In this document: in pieces, positions 40,954 through 50,030 of the stretch
Layout of the letters: each line of letters opens with the position of its first letter
How positions within the stretch are numbered: the stretch's first letter is position 1
Assembly: GCA_016792805.1 (NCBI GenBank)
Contig: JAEUHX010000061.1
Location: 124,001-188,000 of the forward strand
Direction of reading: 5' to 3'
Length of the DNA stretch: 64,000 bases
DNA from: Planctomycetota bacterium
Lineage (GTDB): Bacteria > Planctomycetota > UBA1135 > JACQFD01
Notes under the pieces: model-generated
Database searches by the model: none
Seen by the model: the letters and a program-made list of their open reading frames with translations, nothing else
Told to the model about the DNA's origin: nothing
Made by a program: the position numbers and the translations under genes

Positions 40954-42090
40954 ATGCCGCCTGAAATCCAGGAGCTACTCGAGCCGATTCCGGGCGATGC
41001 GCCCGGCGGCAAAGACCACTCGGGTCATCCCGAGTTCTTGACGCTCCAGGCAGATGTCAAGAAACAGCGCAAGGAGATGCAGGACCGCGCCATCAACGCC
41101 GAACTGGCGGCGCGAGGAGAACAGGAGCTCCCGGTCGAGTCGGGCCCGACGTGGAAGAAGATCCGCGACCAGGCCGATCGGCTTTTGCGCAATCGTACAA
41201 AAGATCTCGAGTCGGCGCTTTATTGGACCGAGGCGGGCGTCGAGACCGACGGCTTCGTCGGGCTCGCCGACGGCCTCGGGCTGCTAAACGGGATTCTTGA
41301 GAAATTTTGGGACGGCTGCTTTCCGGCGCTTTCCTCCGATGGCGACGATTTCCGCCGTTGGAGCAAGCTGTTGGCGCTCGAGAGCCTCGGTCCGATCCTC
41401 GATCGGCAGATGTTGCTGCAAGCGAAGGGCGTCGATGGGCCGATCCCGATTAGTTATTATCAATGGAAGCTCAGCTCGGGGCGCGTCAAGCGCCCCTCGG
41501 GCATGACGCCCGAAGCTTCGAAGATTTTTGATGATCGCGTGCGCGAGGTCGAGACGCTCTGGGAGCAGGCCTCCAAGGGAGCGTCGCTCGACGACCTCAA
41601 GAGTCGCCTCGCCGTGCTTGACCGCTGCGTTTCCAACCTCGACGCGCTCGAGACGACGGCCAGCGCCAAGTTTCGCCCGCCTGAGACGGAAGATGACGTG
41701 CGCAGCTTTCCCAAGCTCCGCGCCGACGTCGAGTCGTGCCGCCGCGTCATCGCCGAAATTGTGGAATCACGCGGAGGATCTGCCGCCGGAGCGGCGCCCG
41801 CCGAAGCAGGAGACTCCATGAGCAACGAATCCGGAGGAGCGGCTGGCGGCGCCGCAGCTCCGCGCGGTCCGGTCCAAGGGCGCGCCGAGGCGGTGCAGCG
41901 CCTGCGGGAGATCGCCGCCTATTTCCGCGCCACCGAACCCCACAGCCCGATTTCTTATCTCCTCGAGCGCGCCATCCGCTGGGCCGACATGCCCTTCGAA
42001 ATCCTGATGCGCGACATCATGGACAATCAGGATGCGCTCTCGACCATCGATCGGCTGCTCGGCATCAAGCCGCCGGAATCGTCGGGCTGA
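40954..42090 (+). CDS. tssA: Type VI secretion system protein TssA (ImpA-type)
   Basis: This protein is 378 residues from ATG 40954. Residues 1-170 form the ImpA_N domain (LLEPIPGDAPGGKDHSGHPEF, RNRTKDLESALYWTEAGVETDGF, LEKFWDGCFP). The middle is helical. A Gly/Ala-rich linker (about 285-310) precedes a short C-terminal helical region, VQRLREIAAYFRATEPHSPIS with YLLERAIRWADMPFEIL. TssA caps and helps assemble the sheath/baseplate. The length is in the range of short TssA types. It starts about 170 bases after the kinase gene and precedes tssB. Confidence 0.9.
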   Translation: MPPEIQELLEPIPGDAPGGKDHSGHPEFLTLQADVKKQRKEMQDRAINAELAARGEQELPVESGPTWKKIRDQADRLLRNRTKDLESALYWTEAGVETDGFVGLADGLGLLNGILEKFWDGCFPALSSDGDDFRRWSKLLALESLGPILDRQMLLQAKGVDGPIPISYYQWKLSSGRVKRPSGMTPEASKIFDDRVREVETLWEQASKGASLDDLKSRLAVLDRCVSNLDALETTASAKFRPPETEDDVRSFPKLRADVESCRRVIAEIVESRGGSAAGAAPAEAGDSMSNESGGAAGGAAAPRGPVQGRAEAVQRLREIAAYFRATEPHSPISYLLERAIRWADMPFEILMRDIMDNQDALSTIDRLLGIKPPESSG

Positions 42091-42206
42091 TGCGTCCGCG
42101 GCCTTCGCAAGGGCCGATCGCCCGAAAGCCACACATGTCAGACCACGAAAGTCTCACTTATTAGCGTTCCCACTCCAAGCTCTTCACATCCCTCCACCTC
42201 CTACCC

Positions 42207-42734
42207 ATGGCCAGCGAAAGTCTTCAGCACAAGCTGGATCGAGTGCGCAAGCCTCGCGTCCAGATCACTTATGACGTCGAGATCGAGGGCGCGATCCAGA
42301 AGAAGGAGCTTCCCTTCGTGGTCGGCGTTCTCGCCGATCTGAGCGGGAACGCGCCCGAAACGCCCCTTAAGGCGCTCGGCGACCGAAAGTTCGTCGACAT
42401 CGATCGCGACAATTTCAACGCGGTGATGGCGGGCATCAAGCCGCGCCTCACCTTCCGCGTGCCCGACAAGCTGACGGGCGACGGCAGCTCGCTGCTGAAC
42501 GTGGAATTGAACTTCCGCTCGCTCGACGATTTCTCTCCCGAGCGCGTCGCCGAGCAGGTGCCGCCGCTCAAGAAGTTGCTCGAGGCTCGCGGCCAGCTCA
42601 AGGAGCTCCTGGCGAAGCTCGACGGCGACACGAGCGGAAAGCTCGACGACATTCTGTTGGATGTGATGCAAAACACCGAAAAGCAGAACGCCCTGAAGCA
42701 AGCGCTCGGCGGCGACGAGAAGAAGGAGGGTTGA
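42207..42734 (+). CDS. tssB: T6SS contractile sheath small subunit TssB (VipA)
   Basis: This protein is 175 residues from ATG 42207. RKPRVQITYDVEIEGAIQKKE and LPFVVGVLADLSGN are the family's opening motifs, followed by FVDIDRDNFN and LTFRVPDKL. TssB interleaves with TssC to build the sheath that contracts around the Hcp tube, in the cytoplasm. The length is typical. The stop lies four bases before the tssC start. A ribosome-binding AAGGAGG inside the end of this gene serves tssC. Confidence 0.95.
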   Translation: MASESLQHKLDRVRKPRVQITYDVEIEGAIQKKELPFVVGVLADLSGNAPETPLKALGDRKFVDIDRDNFNAVMAGIKPRLTFRVPDKLTGDGSSLLNVELNFRSLDDFSPERVAEQVPPLKKLLEARGQLKELLAKLDGDTSGKLDDILLDVMQNTEKQNALKQALGGDEKKEG

Positions 42735-42738
42735 TCCC

Positions 42739-44220
42739 ATGGCAGAAGCACAGGCACAGGGTGACGCCGGCAAGCAGGAGCAGACGGCGGAAGTCCAGGT
42801 TCTCGACGACATCCTCAAGGTAACAAAAGCCAAGAAGTCGGGCCGCGAGAGCGAGGTCAAACAGGCGATTCGCACCCTCGTTGAAGAGGCCTCTAAGGGG
42901 ATCAAAGTCTCCAAAGACGCCTACGCGACGATCCAGGCGCGAATTGCACAGATCGACGCACTGCTCTCGAAGCAGCTGAGCGCGGTCATGCACTCGTCCG
43001 AGTTCCAGAGGCTCGAGTCGACGTGGCGCGGCCTCAGCTACCTCGTGATGAACTCGGAAACGGGCACAATGCTCAAGATTCGAGTTCTGAACGTGAGCAA
43101 GCGCGACCTTCTGAAGGACATGCAGAAGGCCTCCGAGTTCGACCAGAGTGCACTTTTCAAGAAAGTGTATGAGGCCGAGTACGGCATGTTCGGCGGCCAG
43201 CCCTACGGCACGCTGATTGGCGACTACGAGTTCGAGAATCACCCCGAAGATCTGGAACTCCTCGAGAAGATCTCCAACGTGGCGGCCGCGGCGCACGCGC
43301 CCTTCATCGCGGCCTCGAGCCCGAAGATGTTTAACTTGGATGGGTTCACGCAGCTCGACAAGCCGCGCGACCTCGCCAAGATCTTTGACAGCGTCGAGTT
43401 CGCGAAGTGGAAGTCGTTCCGAGACTCGGAAGACTCCCGATATGTGGGACTCACGATGCCGCACATTCTGTTGCGTCTTCCCTACGGATCGAAGACTGTC
43501 AAAGTCGACGCCTTCGACTATGAGGAAGAGGTCGACGGCACGGAGCACAATCGTTACCTCTGGGGCAACGCGGCGTGGGCCTTCGGCGCTCGCCTCACCG
43601 ATGCCTTCGCGAAGTATCAGTGGTGTGTTGCGATTCGCGGCGTGGAAGGCGGCGGCATCGTCCAGGGGCTGCCGACGCACACGTTCCGGACGGACGAGGG
43701 CGAGATCGCGCTCAAGTGCCCGACGGAGATCGCCATCACCGATCGCCGCGAGAAAGAGCTCGCCGACCTCGGCTTTATCCCGCTCTGTCACTGCAAGAAT
43801 ACCGATTACGCGGCATTCTTCTCGGTGCAGTCGGCGCAGAAGCCCAAGGAGTACAACAAATCGACGGCCACGGCCAATGCTCGGCTGTCGGCGCAGCTCC
43901 AGAACATCTACGCCGTGTCGCGCTTCGCCCATTACTTAAAGGCGATCATGCGCGACAAGATCGGTTCGTTCATGTCGCGCGACCAGTGCGAGGGCTTCCT
44001 CAAGACCTGGATTGCACAATACGTGCTGCTCAACGACAACGCGGGCCAGGAAGCGAAGGCGAAGCACCCGCTTCGCGAGGCGCAGATTCAGGTCGTCGAG
44101 GATCCCGCGAAGCCGGGCGCCTACAACGCGATCTGTCACCTGCGTCCTCACTTCCAGCTCGACGAGCTCAACATGTCTCTCCGCCTCGTGTCGAAGCTCC
44201 CGCCGCCCGCCGGCGGTTGA
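42739..44220 (+). CDS. tssC: T6SS contractile sheath large subunit TssC (VipB)
   Basis: This 493-residue protein starts at ATG 42739, preceded by AAGGAGG. Family motifs include FQRLESTWRGLSYLV, EYGMFGGQPYGTLIGDYEF, FIAASSPKMF, LPYGSKT, YLWGNAAWAF, GLPTHTF and the C-terminal AQIQVVEDPAKPGAYNAICHL with LDELNMSLRLVSKLP. It forms the outer layer of the contractile sheath and is recycled by ClpV. A 251-base gap with three strong hairpins follows before hcp. Confidence 0.96.
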   Translation: MAEAQAQGDAGKQEQTAEVQVLDDILKVTKAKKSGRESEVKQAIRTLVEEASKGIKVSKDAYATIQARIAQIDALLSKQLSAVMHSSEFQRLESTWRGLSYLVMNSETGTMLKIRVLNVSKRDLLKDMQKASEFDQSALFKKVYEAEYGMFGGQPYGTLIGDYEFENHPEDLELLEKISNVAAAAHAPFIAASSPKMFNLDGFTQLDKPRDLAKIFDSVEFAKWKSFRDSEDSRYVGLTMPHILLRLPYGSKTVKVDAFDYEEEVDGTEHNRYLWGNAAWAFGARLTDAFAKYQWCVAIRGVEGGGIVQGLPTHTFRTDEGEIALKCPTEIAITDRREKELADLGFIPLCHCKNTDYAAFFSVQSAQKPKEYNKSTATANARLSAQLQNIYAVSRFAHYLKAIMRDKIGSFMSRDQCEGFLKTWIAQYVLLNDNAGQEAKAKHPLREAQIQVVEDPAKPGAYNAICHLRPHFQLDELNMSLRLVSKLPPPAGG

Positions 44221-44248
44221 TCGAGCGAGGGAGCGGCTCCCGCGATCC

Positions 44249-44316
44249 GGCGGCGAAGCGCGAGCTTCGCCGCCGCCATCTCCGGGGATCCCCGAAGGGG
44301 CTGCGCGCGCAGCCCC
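44249..44316. terminator. Tandem hairpins between tssC and hcp
   Basis: Three perfect inverted repeats occur 29-96 bases after the tssC stop. A hairpin at 44249-44274 has an 11-bp stem (GGCGGCGAAGC) and a GCGA tetraloop; CGGGGATCCCCG lies at 44283-44294; and GGGGCTGCGCGCGCAGCCCC lies at 44297-44316. There is no T tract. They may act as partial terminators or as mRNA-stability elements that set Hcp levels apart from the sheath genes. Confidence 0.6.
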
Positions 44317-44471
44317 GAGCGCCCGACGAGAGGGCGCGTTCGGTTCCCCGCGGTGCTCCGCTTGAACCTATGTCCCGCGCAACACGCAAGTGACGCGCAG
44401 CGCGGAGGTCGGAACCCGGCCCCGCAACCCCAAGTCAAGATTTCATACATCCCAACCCAGAGGAACGTGTC

Positions 44472-44963
44472 ATGGCAGCGAACGTCTTTTGTCTCATTGA
44501 TGGCGTGAAGGGCGAAAGCAGCGATAAGGACTTCAAGGAGCAGATCGAAGTCCTCTCGTACAGCGCCGGGATTCATCAGCCCGTTTCGGCGACCGCGAGC
44601 TCTTCGGGCGGCGGCACAACCGAGCGCGCCGAGCACCGCGACATCACCTTCGAAAAGGAGATGGATAAGACCAGCCCCGAGCTCGCGAAGCTCTGCAACG
44701 AGGGCAAGCACATCAAGTCGGTCGTGTTCAGCTTCAATCGCGCCGGCGGCGACGGCAAGCGCGTCCTCTACTACAAGGTCGAGCTCGAGAACGTGGTGAT
44801 CTCGAATATCAATATCAACGCGGCGTCGGGCGTCCCGAAGGAAGAGGTGTCGCTCAACTTCGGCAAGATCCGCTGGACCTACGACCAGCAGCAGCGCTCG
44901 GGCGGCGGCTCGGGCGGCAAGGTGGTCGCCGGTTGGGACCTCGAGCAGTGGGCCCCGTGGTAA
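44472..44963 (+). CDS. hcp: T6SS tube protein Hcp (first copy)
   Basis: This protein is 163 residues from ATG 44472, with GAGGAA before the start. FCLIDGVKGESSDKDFKEQIE is the Hcp opening, followed by ASSSGGGTTERAEHRDITFEKEMDKTS, VFSFNRAGGDGKRVLYYKVEL, NVVISNININ and EEVSLNFGKIRWTYDQQ. Hcp hexamers stack into the tube expelled by sheath contraction and also carry small effectors. The gene stands alone between hairpin clusters (44249-44316 and 44988-45039), fitting separate, high expression. The length is normal. Confidence 0.95.
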   Translation: MAANVFCLIDGVKGESSDKDFKEQIEVLSYSAGIHQPVSATASSSGGGTTERAEHRDITFEKEMDKTSPELAKLCNEGKHIKSVVFSFNRAGGDGKRVLYYKVELENVVISNININAASGVPKEEVSLNFGKIRWTYDQQQRSGGGSGGKVVAGWDLEQWAPW

Positions 44964-44987
44964 GCGCCGTCCTTACGAAAGGAAACC

Positions 44988-45039
44988 GCGCAGCCTGAAG
45001 CTGCGCTCTCACGGGCGGCCGGTCACTCGGCCGCCCGTG
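44988..45039. terminator. Paired hairpins downstream of first hcp
   Basis: GCGCAGC/GCTGCGC (44988-45006, 5-base loop) and CACGGGCGGCCG/CGGCCGCCCGTG (45010-45039, 12-bp perfect stem, loop GTCACT) begin 24 bases after the hcp stop. The second is followed by CCGTCTTTCCCC, a weak T-rich stretch. It is a likely terminator or 3'-end stabiliser, with the second hcp 45 bases beyond. Confidence 0.7.
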
Positions 45040-45083
45040 CCGTCTTTCCCCAATCGTACATTTTCCAATCCTGAGCGATCACC

Positions 45084-45575
45084 ATGGCATTCGACGGATT
45101 CTTGAAATTGGATGGAATCCCCGGGTCCGACTCCGGAGCCGCAACCGGTTCGTTGGCGGGCTTCATCGTGATCCAAAGCATTCAATTCTCGATTCATCGC
45201 CGATCCTCGATGCGCATCGATCCGCACGAGGAGGGCGAGGATCCTCCCGACGGAATGGCGCAGACGAGCCGGATCGTCGTCACCAAGTCCTACGACCTGA
45301 CGAGCACGTCGCTGATCGGCGCGTGCAACGACAACAAGCGGATTAAGACGGGAGAGATTCAGCTTTTTCGGACGCAGCCGGCGGGCAACCGCTTCATGTA
45401 TTCGAAGATTGTCATGAAGAATATTGTGATCGCGGGTGTTTCCTTGCCATTCAGCCTCGAAGGCCACGAAGTGCTCGAGCTCGACCCAAGCTCGGTCGAG
45501 ATTACCTATTTCTCGATGTCGCGCGTCGGGCCCAACGGCCAGTCGATGATCGAGCTCAAGACGATTCACCACTAA
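45084..45575 (+). CDS. Second Hcp family protein
   Basis: This protein is 163 residues from ATG 45084. AFDGFLKLDGIPGSDSGA resembles the Hcp opening (FLKIDGIxGES), and the order of strands matches (IVVTKSYDLTSTSLIGACNDNK, GEIQLFRTQ, YSKIVMKNIVIAG, EITYFSM). It is clearly divergent from the hcp at 44472-44963 and would be a paralogue with its own role, for example a tube-tip or effector-carrying Hcp. The frame and length are intact. No promoter is identified in the 45-base space after the hairpin. Confidence 0.85.
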   Translation: MAFDGFLKLDGIPGSDSGAATGSLAGFIVIQSIQFSIHRRSSMRIDPHEEGEDPPDGMAQTSRIVVTKSYDLTSTSLIGACNDNKRIKTGEIQLFRTQPAGNRFMYSKIVMKNIVIAGVSLPFSLEGHEVLELDPSSVEITYFSMSRVGPNGQSMIELKTIHH

Positions 45576-45641
45576 TACTCGCCTCCTTGGCGTCGGCCGC
45601 GCCCGGGAGGATCTCTCTGCTGCCTCCCTCCCCGAGTTTCC

Positions 45642-46448
45642 ATGAACGCACGCGAAGCCTTCCAAGCCGCCCAGCTCCAGCAGGCGATCTCTCTCGGCAT
45701 TGAAGCGGTGCGCGCCAATCCGGCCGACCGAGGCAAGCGGACCTTTCTGTTTGAATTGTTGGTTTTTGCCGGTGAGCTCGACCGCGCTTCGCGGCAGCTC
45801 GAGGCCATCGCGCCCTCCGATCCCGATGAGGCCATCGCCATCGAGGTCTATCGCTCGTGCCTCGCCGCCGAGCGCGCGCGACGCGAGGTTTTCACCGGGA
45901 GCGGGCTCCCCGAGTTCCGAGTCGATCCGCCCGAATACGCCGGATTCCATGTGCAGTGCCTCGAGCGGCTGCGCCGTGGCGACGCCGCCGGTGCGGCGGC
46001 CGCCCTCGCCGAGGCGCGCTCCCGATGGGGCGAGCTGGCCGGCTCGCGAGGCGACGCGCCGTTCACCGGCTTCCGCGATCTCGATGACCTCACGGCGCCT
46101 TTTCTTGAGGTATTCGACCGCGGCAGCTACGTCTGGGTGCCGCTGGAGCGTCTGCGGTCGATCTCCGTGCGCGCCCCCAAGTTCCCACGCGATCTCATCT
46201 GGGCGCCCACCGAGATCACGCTCCACAACGGGCAGGTCGGGCAGGTCTTCGTTCCGGTTCTCTACCCGATGACCACCACGTCCTCGGCGTCGACCGACGC
46301 CCACCGGCTCGGGCGCACGACCGATTGGATCGAGCCCGCGCCTGGGCTGATGGCCGGCATCGGCCATCGAATGTTCCTCGTGGGCGATCAGGATGTTTCC
46401 GTCTTGGAGCTTGGAACTGTATTGTTGAGCGAGCCGCAGGCGGGATGA
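45642..46448 (+). CDS. tagJ: T6SS accessory protein TagJ (ImpE family)
   Basis: This protein is 268 residues from ATG 45642. The N-terminus has tetratricopeptide-like helices (AREAFQAAQLQQAISLGIEAV with RANPADRGKRTFLFELLVFA). The C-terminal ImpE section has FTGFRDLDDLTAPFLEVFDRG, YVWVPLERLRSI and LWAPTEITLHNG-like motifs, then VPVLYPMTT. ImpE/TagJ binds the sheath protein TssB in some T6SS types and influences ClpV recycling. It precedes tssE, the usual position. The length is normal. Confidence 0.88.
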   Translation: MNAREAFQAAQLQQAISLGIEAVRANPADRGKRTFLFELLVFAGELDRASRQLEAIAPSDPDEAIAIEVYRSCLAAERARREVFTGSGLPEFRVDPPEYAGFHVQCLERLRRGDAAGAAAALAEARSRWGELAGSRGDAPFTGFRDLDDLTAPFLEVFDRGSYVWVPLERLRSISVRAPKFPRDLIWAPTEITLHNGQVGQVFVPVLYPMTTTSSASTDAHRLGRTTDWIEPAPGLMAGIGHRMFLVGDQDVSVLELGTVLLSEPQAG

Positions 46449-46497
46449 CGCGGAGCGAGCTGCAGCTCGCGAGCCCGCATCTCCGTTTCGAGCGCCC

Positions 46498-47022
46498 ATG
46501 GCGGACCTCCCAATCACCTTCCTCGACTGGCTCGTTGACGACGCGCTCGACTTCCACCAGCGTGGGCCCGGAAAGACGAGCAGCTCGCTGGTGAGCTATC
46601 GCCCTTGGGACCTCCAGCGGTACGAGGACGCCGTACGCCGCGATCTTTCGGCGCTTCTCAATACGCGTAGGACTCCCTTCTCGCTCCCGGGCGAGCCCGG
46701 CGCGGAGCCGTCGCGTGGAGACCTGCCGCTCGTGCGCCGTAGCGTATTTGTGTACGGCATCCAGGATCCGTCCTCGATCACGCTCGCGAGCGAGCGCGAG
46801 CGGACGTCGCTCAAGCGCGCCATTCTGGAGGCGATTCGCTCCTTCGAGCCGCGGCTCGTCGACGTGAGCGTGGAGCTCCTCCAAGACGAAGGGGAGCAGC
46901 TTGGGCCCTTTGAGCTCCGATTCCGGATCACGGCGGACATTCTCGTGGCCGACCTCCATTGCCCGGTGGAGTTCGACACGCTACTCAAAATTGAGAATCG
47001 CGCTCACAAGGTGCAGAGATAG
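46498..47022 (+). CDS. tssE: T6SS baseplate protein TssE (gp25-like)
   Basis: This protein is 174 residues from ATG 46498. The gp25-like core is present: EDAVRRDLSALLNTRR, LVRRSVFVYGIQDPSSI, LKRAILEAIRSFEPRLVDVSVEL and ELRFRITADILVADLHCPVEF. It anchors the sheath to the baseplate with TssK, TssF and TssG. The N-terminal WLVDDALDFHQRGPGK section is slightly longer than in short TssE types. The stop is two bases before the tssF GTG, so translation is probably coupled. Confidence 0.92.
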   Translation: MADLPITFLDWLVDDALDFHQRGPGKTSSSLVSYRPWDLQRYEDAVRRDLSALLNTRRTPFSLPGEPGAEPSRGDLPLVRRSVFVYGIQDPSSITLASERERTSLKRAILEAIRSFEPRLVDVSVELLQDEGEQLGPFELRFRITADILVADLHCPVEFDTLLKIENRAHKVQR

Positions 47023-47024
47023 CC

Positions 47025-48875
47025 GTGAGCGACCGCGACCCGAGGCTTGTGTTTCTGGGATATGCGGAGCAGGAGCTCTCCTACGTCCATCAATTGTGGG
47101 AAGAGTTCGGCCGCAAATATCCCGAGACCTCGGAGATCCTCAATAAAGATCCGCACTCGCGGCTGCTGCGCGAGACCCTGGCGTTTCTTTCCGCCCGAGT
47201 CCGGCTGAAGCTCGACGACGACCTCCCCGAGGTCTCCGACGCGATTCTTGGGCTTCTGTATCCCCATCTGCTGGCGCCTGTGCCGTCGATGGCGATGGTG
47301 CAGTTTTCGGCTCCGGGGCGCGGCCGGCTCACCGCGCCGCATTCGCTGGCGCCGAGGAGCCGCGTGCTCTCGCCGCCCGACCCCCAGGGGGTTCGGTGTG
47401 AGTTCCGCACGCGCTACCCCGTCACGGTCTATCCGATCGACGTGACCGCCGGAGGATATGTGAGGCTCGGCGGCTCCGGGCTCACGCGGGAATCGGCGCG
47501 CGTGCATTTGGAGCTGACTCCGCATCCTGGAATTCTCTGGAAGAACTTACAGATCGAATCATTGAGGTTCTTCCTGCAGGCCGAGCCCGTACTCGCCGGG
47601 AGGCTCCACGAGGCGATCTTGCGCTTCGGCGAGTCGGTCGAGATTCGCGGAAAAGACGCCTCGGGGCGCGACGTGGCGACGCGCCTGCGCGAGCCGATTG
47701 CAAAGATCCTGAAGCGCGTCGGCTTCGGCCGCGAAGACGGCCTGCTGCCCTACAGCGAGCGATCGCTGCTGTCGTACCGCGTGCTTCAGGAGTTCTTTGT
47801 ATTTCCGGAGAAGTTCTACTTCTTCGAGCTTCATGGCCTCGCCGCGATCCGCGATCTCGAGATCGCCGGACCTGTCACGATCTCAATTGAGCTCTCCACT
47901 TCTGACCGCGACCTTGAGCAGCTCGTGCGCCGCGAGAACTTCCAGCTCGGCGTGACGCCCGCCGTCAACCTCTTTGAGAAGGCAATGGAGCCGATTCGGC
48001 TCAACCAGAGATCGTACGAATACTCGGTGGAGCCGGACCGGCGGGCTCCCGACGCCTACGAGGTGTATTCGATCGAGGATGTGCGCAGCGTCGACTCCGA
48101 CTCTGCCAATGTGATCACCTATCGGCCGTTCTACTCGCTTCGGCATGGCGAGGTCGCCGACGCGCAGCGCTGTTACTGGTTCTCCGTGCGCAAGCCGCGC
48201 GAGCAGCGCAAGGGTGACACGACGCGGTCGGCCGACTACGTGGGGACAGATGTGTATCTTTCATTTGTGAATGATGCATTCGACCGCGTCGTTCCGGCTG
48301 ACCGCGAGTCGGTCTCCGTGCGCGCCGTATGCACCAATCGCGGACGTGTGGTGATGGCGAAATACGGCCCGGGCACGACTGGCCTGCGCCTCGAGGGAGA
48401 GCCGGGGCTTGATGTTCGGTTCGCCACAGAGCCGACGAAGCCCGTACTGCCGCCGCTGCGCGGACGCTCCTTCTGGCGGCTCATCTCCACGCTGGCGATG
48501 AATCAGCTCCCGATCTCCGGGACGCCCGAGGCAAAGATCCGGCTGCAGGAGATTCTTGCGCTTCACGACTTCATCGGCACGCCGCAAAGCCGCGACCGAA
48601 TCCAGGGCATCGCGTCGCTCGAGTCTCGGCCGGTCGTCCGCCGAGTCGCGCACGAAACGGGGAGCGGCATCTGCCGCGGCGTCGAGCTGCGTGCGCAGTT
48701 CGATCCCAACAAATTCGAGGGACGCAGTTTTTATCTATTCGCTGCGGTCCTCGAGCAATTCTTGTCGTCCTTCGCTTCTGTGAATTCGTTCGTCCAGCTC
48801 GTGGCTTCTGCCGAAGGGCAGCCGGAGGCGGCGATCGTTTGGCCGCCGAGGCTCGGCGAGCGGGGGACCGTCTGA
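47025..48875 (+). CDS. tssF: T6SS baseplate protein TssF (ImpG/VasA)
   Basis: This protein is 616 residues from GTG 47025, two bases after tssE. The start LVFLGYAEQELSYVHQLWEE matches the TssF Y.ELxYLxxxGxEFA opening, and FGRKYPETSEILN with PHSRLLRETLAFLSARV follow. LPEVSDAILGLLYPHLLAPVPS is a strong family motif. The C-terminus is beta-rich (GVELRAQFDPNKFEGRSFYLFAAVLEQFLSSFASVNSF). It forms the baseplate wedge with TssG. The stop overlaps the tssG start by one base (TGATG). Confidence 0.92.
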   Translation: MSDRDPRLVFLGYAEQELSYVHQLWEEFGRKYPETSEILNKDPHSRLLRETLAFLSARVRLKLDDDLPEVSDAILGLLYPHLLAPVPSMAMVQFSAPGRGRLTAPHSLAPRSRVLSPPDPQGVRCEFRTRYPVTVYPIDVTAGGYVRLGGSGLTRESARVHLELTPHPGILWKNLQIESLRFFLQAEPVLAGRLHEAILRFGESVEIRGKDASGRDVATRLREPIAKILKRVGFGREDGLLPYSERSLLSYRVLQEFFVFPEKFYFFELHGLAAIRDLEIAGPVTISIELSTSDRDLEQLVRRENFQLGVTPAVNLFEKAMEPIRLNQRSYEYSVEPDRRAPDAYEVYSIEDVRSVDSDSANVITYRPFYSLRHGEVADAQRCYWFSVRKPREQRKGDTTRSADYVGTDVYLSFVNDAFDRVVPADRESVSVRAVCTNRGRVVMAKYGPGTTGLRLEGEPGLDVRFATEPTKPVLPPLRGRSFWRLISTLAMNQLPISGTPEAKIRLQEILALHDFIGTPQSRDRIQGIASLESRPVVRRVAHETGSGICRGVELRAQFDPNKFEGRSFYLFAAVLEQFLSSFASVNSFVQLVASAEGQPEAAIVWPPRLGERGTV

Positions 48876-50026
48876 TGTCGGCGAGCACCCAGGAGCGCAC
48901 CCCGTCGCGCGACGAGTGGATGGGGCAGGCCGCGGAGGCCGAAGCCGAGCTGATCAAGCGCGGGGCACAATTCGACTTCTTTCAGGCGGTGCGGCTCCTT
49001 GATCGGGCGCTGGCTCCCGACGTTCGCCCCGGCGAGGCTGGAAAGCTACAGAACGAATCGATCCGGTTTCGCGCGCACGTCGGCTTCGACTTTCCGCCGC
49101 GTGAGATCGACCATATCGAGGCGGGGCACTCGCTCAGCGAGACGGCGCGGGTCACGGTCACGACGCGATTCCTGGGAGTGCTGGGACCGCTCGGCCTCGG
49201 GACGCTGCCCAATCCTTACACCGAGCTCGTGCTCGACCGCATCCGCGAGCGGGATCTGCGGCTGAGAGATTTTTATGATCTTTTCAATCATCGGCTGACC
49301 GCACTCTTCTATCGGGCATGGACCAAGCGCCATCCCGCCGTCTCGCTCGAGCAGGGGCGATTCCGAAGAGCACTCGCAGTTGGCGAGCCCCAGACCCGCA
49401 TGGAGCGGGCTCTCGAAGCCGACTGGCTCACATTCGTGATTCGTTGCATCGTCGGCCTCGGTGCGCAGCCGGCGGGCGCGGACCTTGGAATCCCCGAGGA
49501 TGTGCTGCTGGCTCACGCTGGCGCGTTCGGACTCGATCGCACACCGGCGGGTGCCCTCGAAGCGGTGCTCGGGGCTTTCTTTGGTGTTCCATTCGAGGTT
49601 GTTCCTTTTGTGGGGAGATGGCTCGACCTCGAGCAGGCCGAGAAGACCACGCTCGACGGCAGCTTTCAGATCTCGCTCGGCGACGGCGTCGTCGTGGGCG
49701 ATTCGGTCTGGGATCCGGCCGCCGCCTTCCGCGTGCGCATCGGCCCGCTCGACTTCTCCGATTTTGTGCGCTTCTTGCCGAGCGGCGCCGCGGGCGGAGA
49801 TGTGGCGCGGCTCGCCGGGCTCCTTCTCGGCCCCGGCTGCGACGTCGATGCGCAGCTCATCCTGAAGAAAGAACAAATCCCACCGCTCCTTCTCGGGGCG
49901 GAGCCGGTCGAGGGCGGGCCGGCGGCCTACCTCGGATGGTCGAGCTGGCTCGGTGACTCCGCGTCGCAAGCCGATTCCGACAGTGCAATTTTCACGTTAA
50001 CTCAGAAATCCAACCACGCTTCGTGA
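48875..50026 (+). CDS. tssG: T6SS baseplate protein TssG (ImpH/VasB)
   Basis: This protein is 383 residues from ATG 48875, overlapping the tssF stop by one base; an upstream in-frame start inside tssF is rejected. Motifs include FDFFQAVRLLDRALAP, ESIRFRAHVGFDFPPREI, VTTRFLGVLGPLGLGTLPNPYTELV, DFYDLFNHRLTALFYRAWTK and LGDGVVVGDSVWD. It partners with TssF in the baseplate wedge. It ends five bases before the tssH start. The length is typical. Confidence 0.93.
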   Translation: MSASTQERTPSRDEWMGQAAEAEAELIKRGAQFDFFQAVRLLDRALAPDVRPGEAGKLQNESIRFRAHVGFDFPPREIDHIEAGHSLSETARVTVTTRFLGVLGPLGLGTLPNPYTELVLDRIRERDLRLRDFYDLFNHRLTALFYRAWTKRHPAVSLEQGRFRRALAVGEPQTRMERALEADWLTFVIRCIVGLGAQPAGADLGIPEDVLLAHAGAFGLDRTPAGALEAVLGAFFGVPFEVVPFVGRWLDLEQAEKTTLDGSFQISLGDGVVVGDSVWDPAAAFRVRIGPLDFSDFVRFLPSGAAGGDVARLAGLLLGPGCDVDAQLILKKEQIPPLLLGAEPVEGGPAAYLGWSSWLGDSASQADSDSAIFTLTQKSNHAS

Positions 50027-50030
50027 TCCG

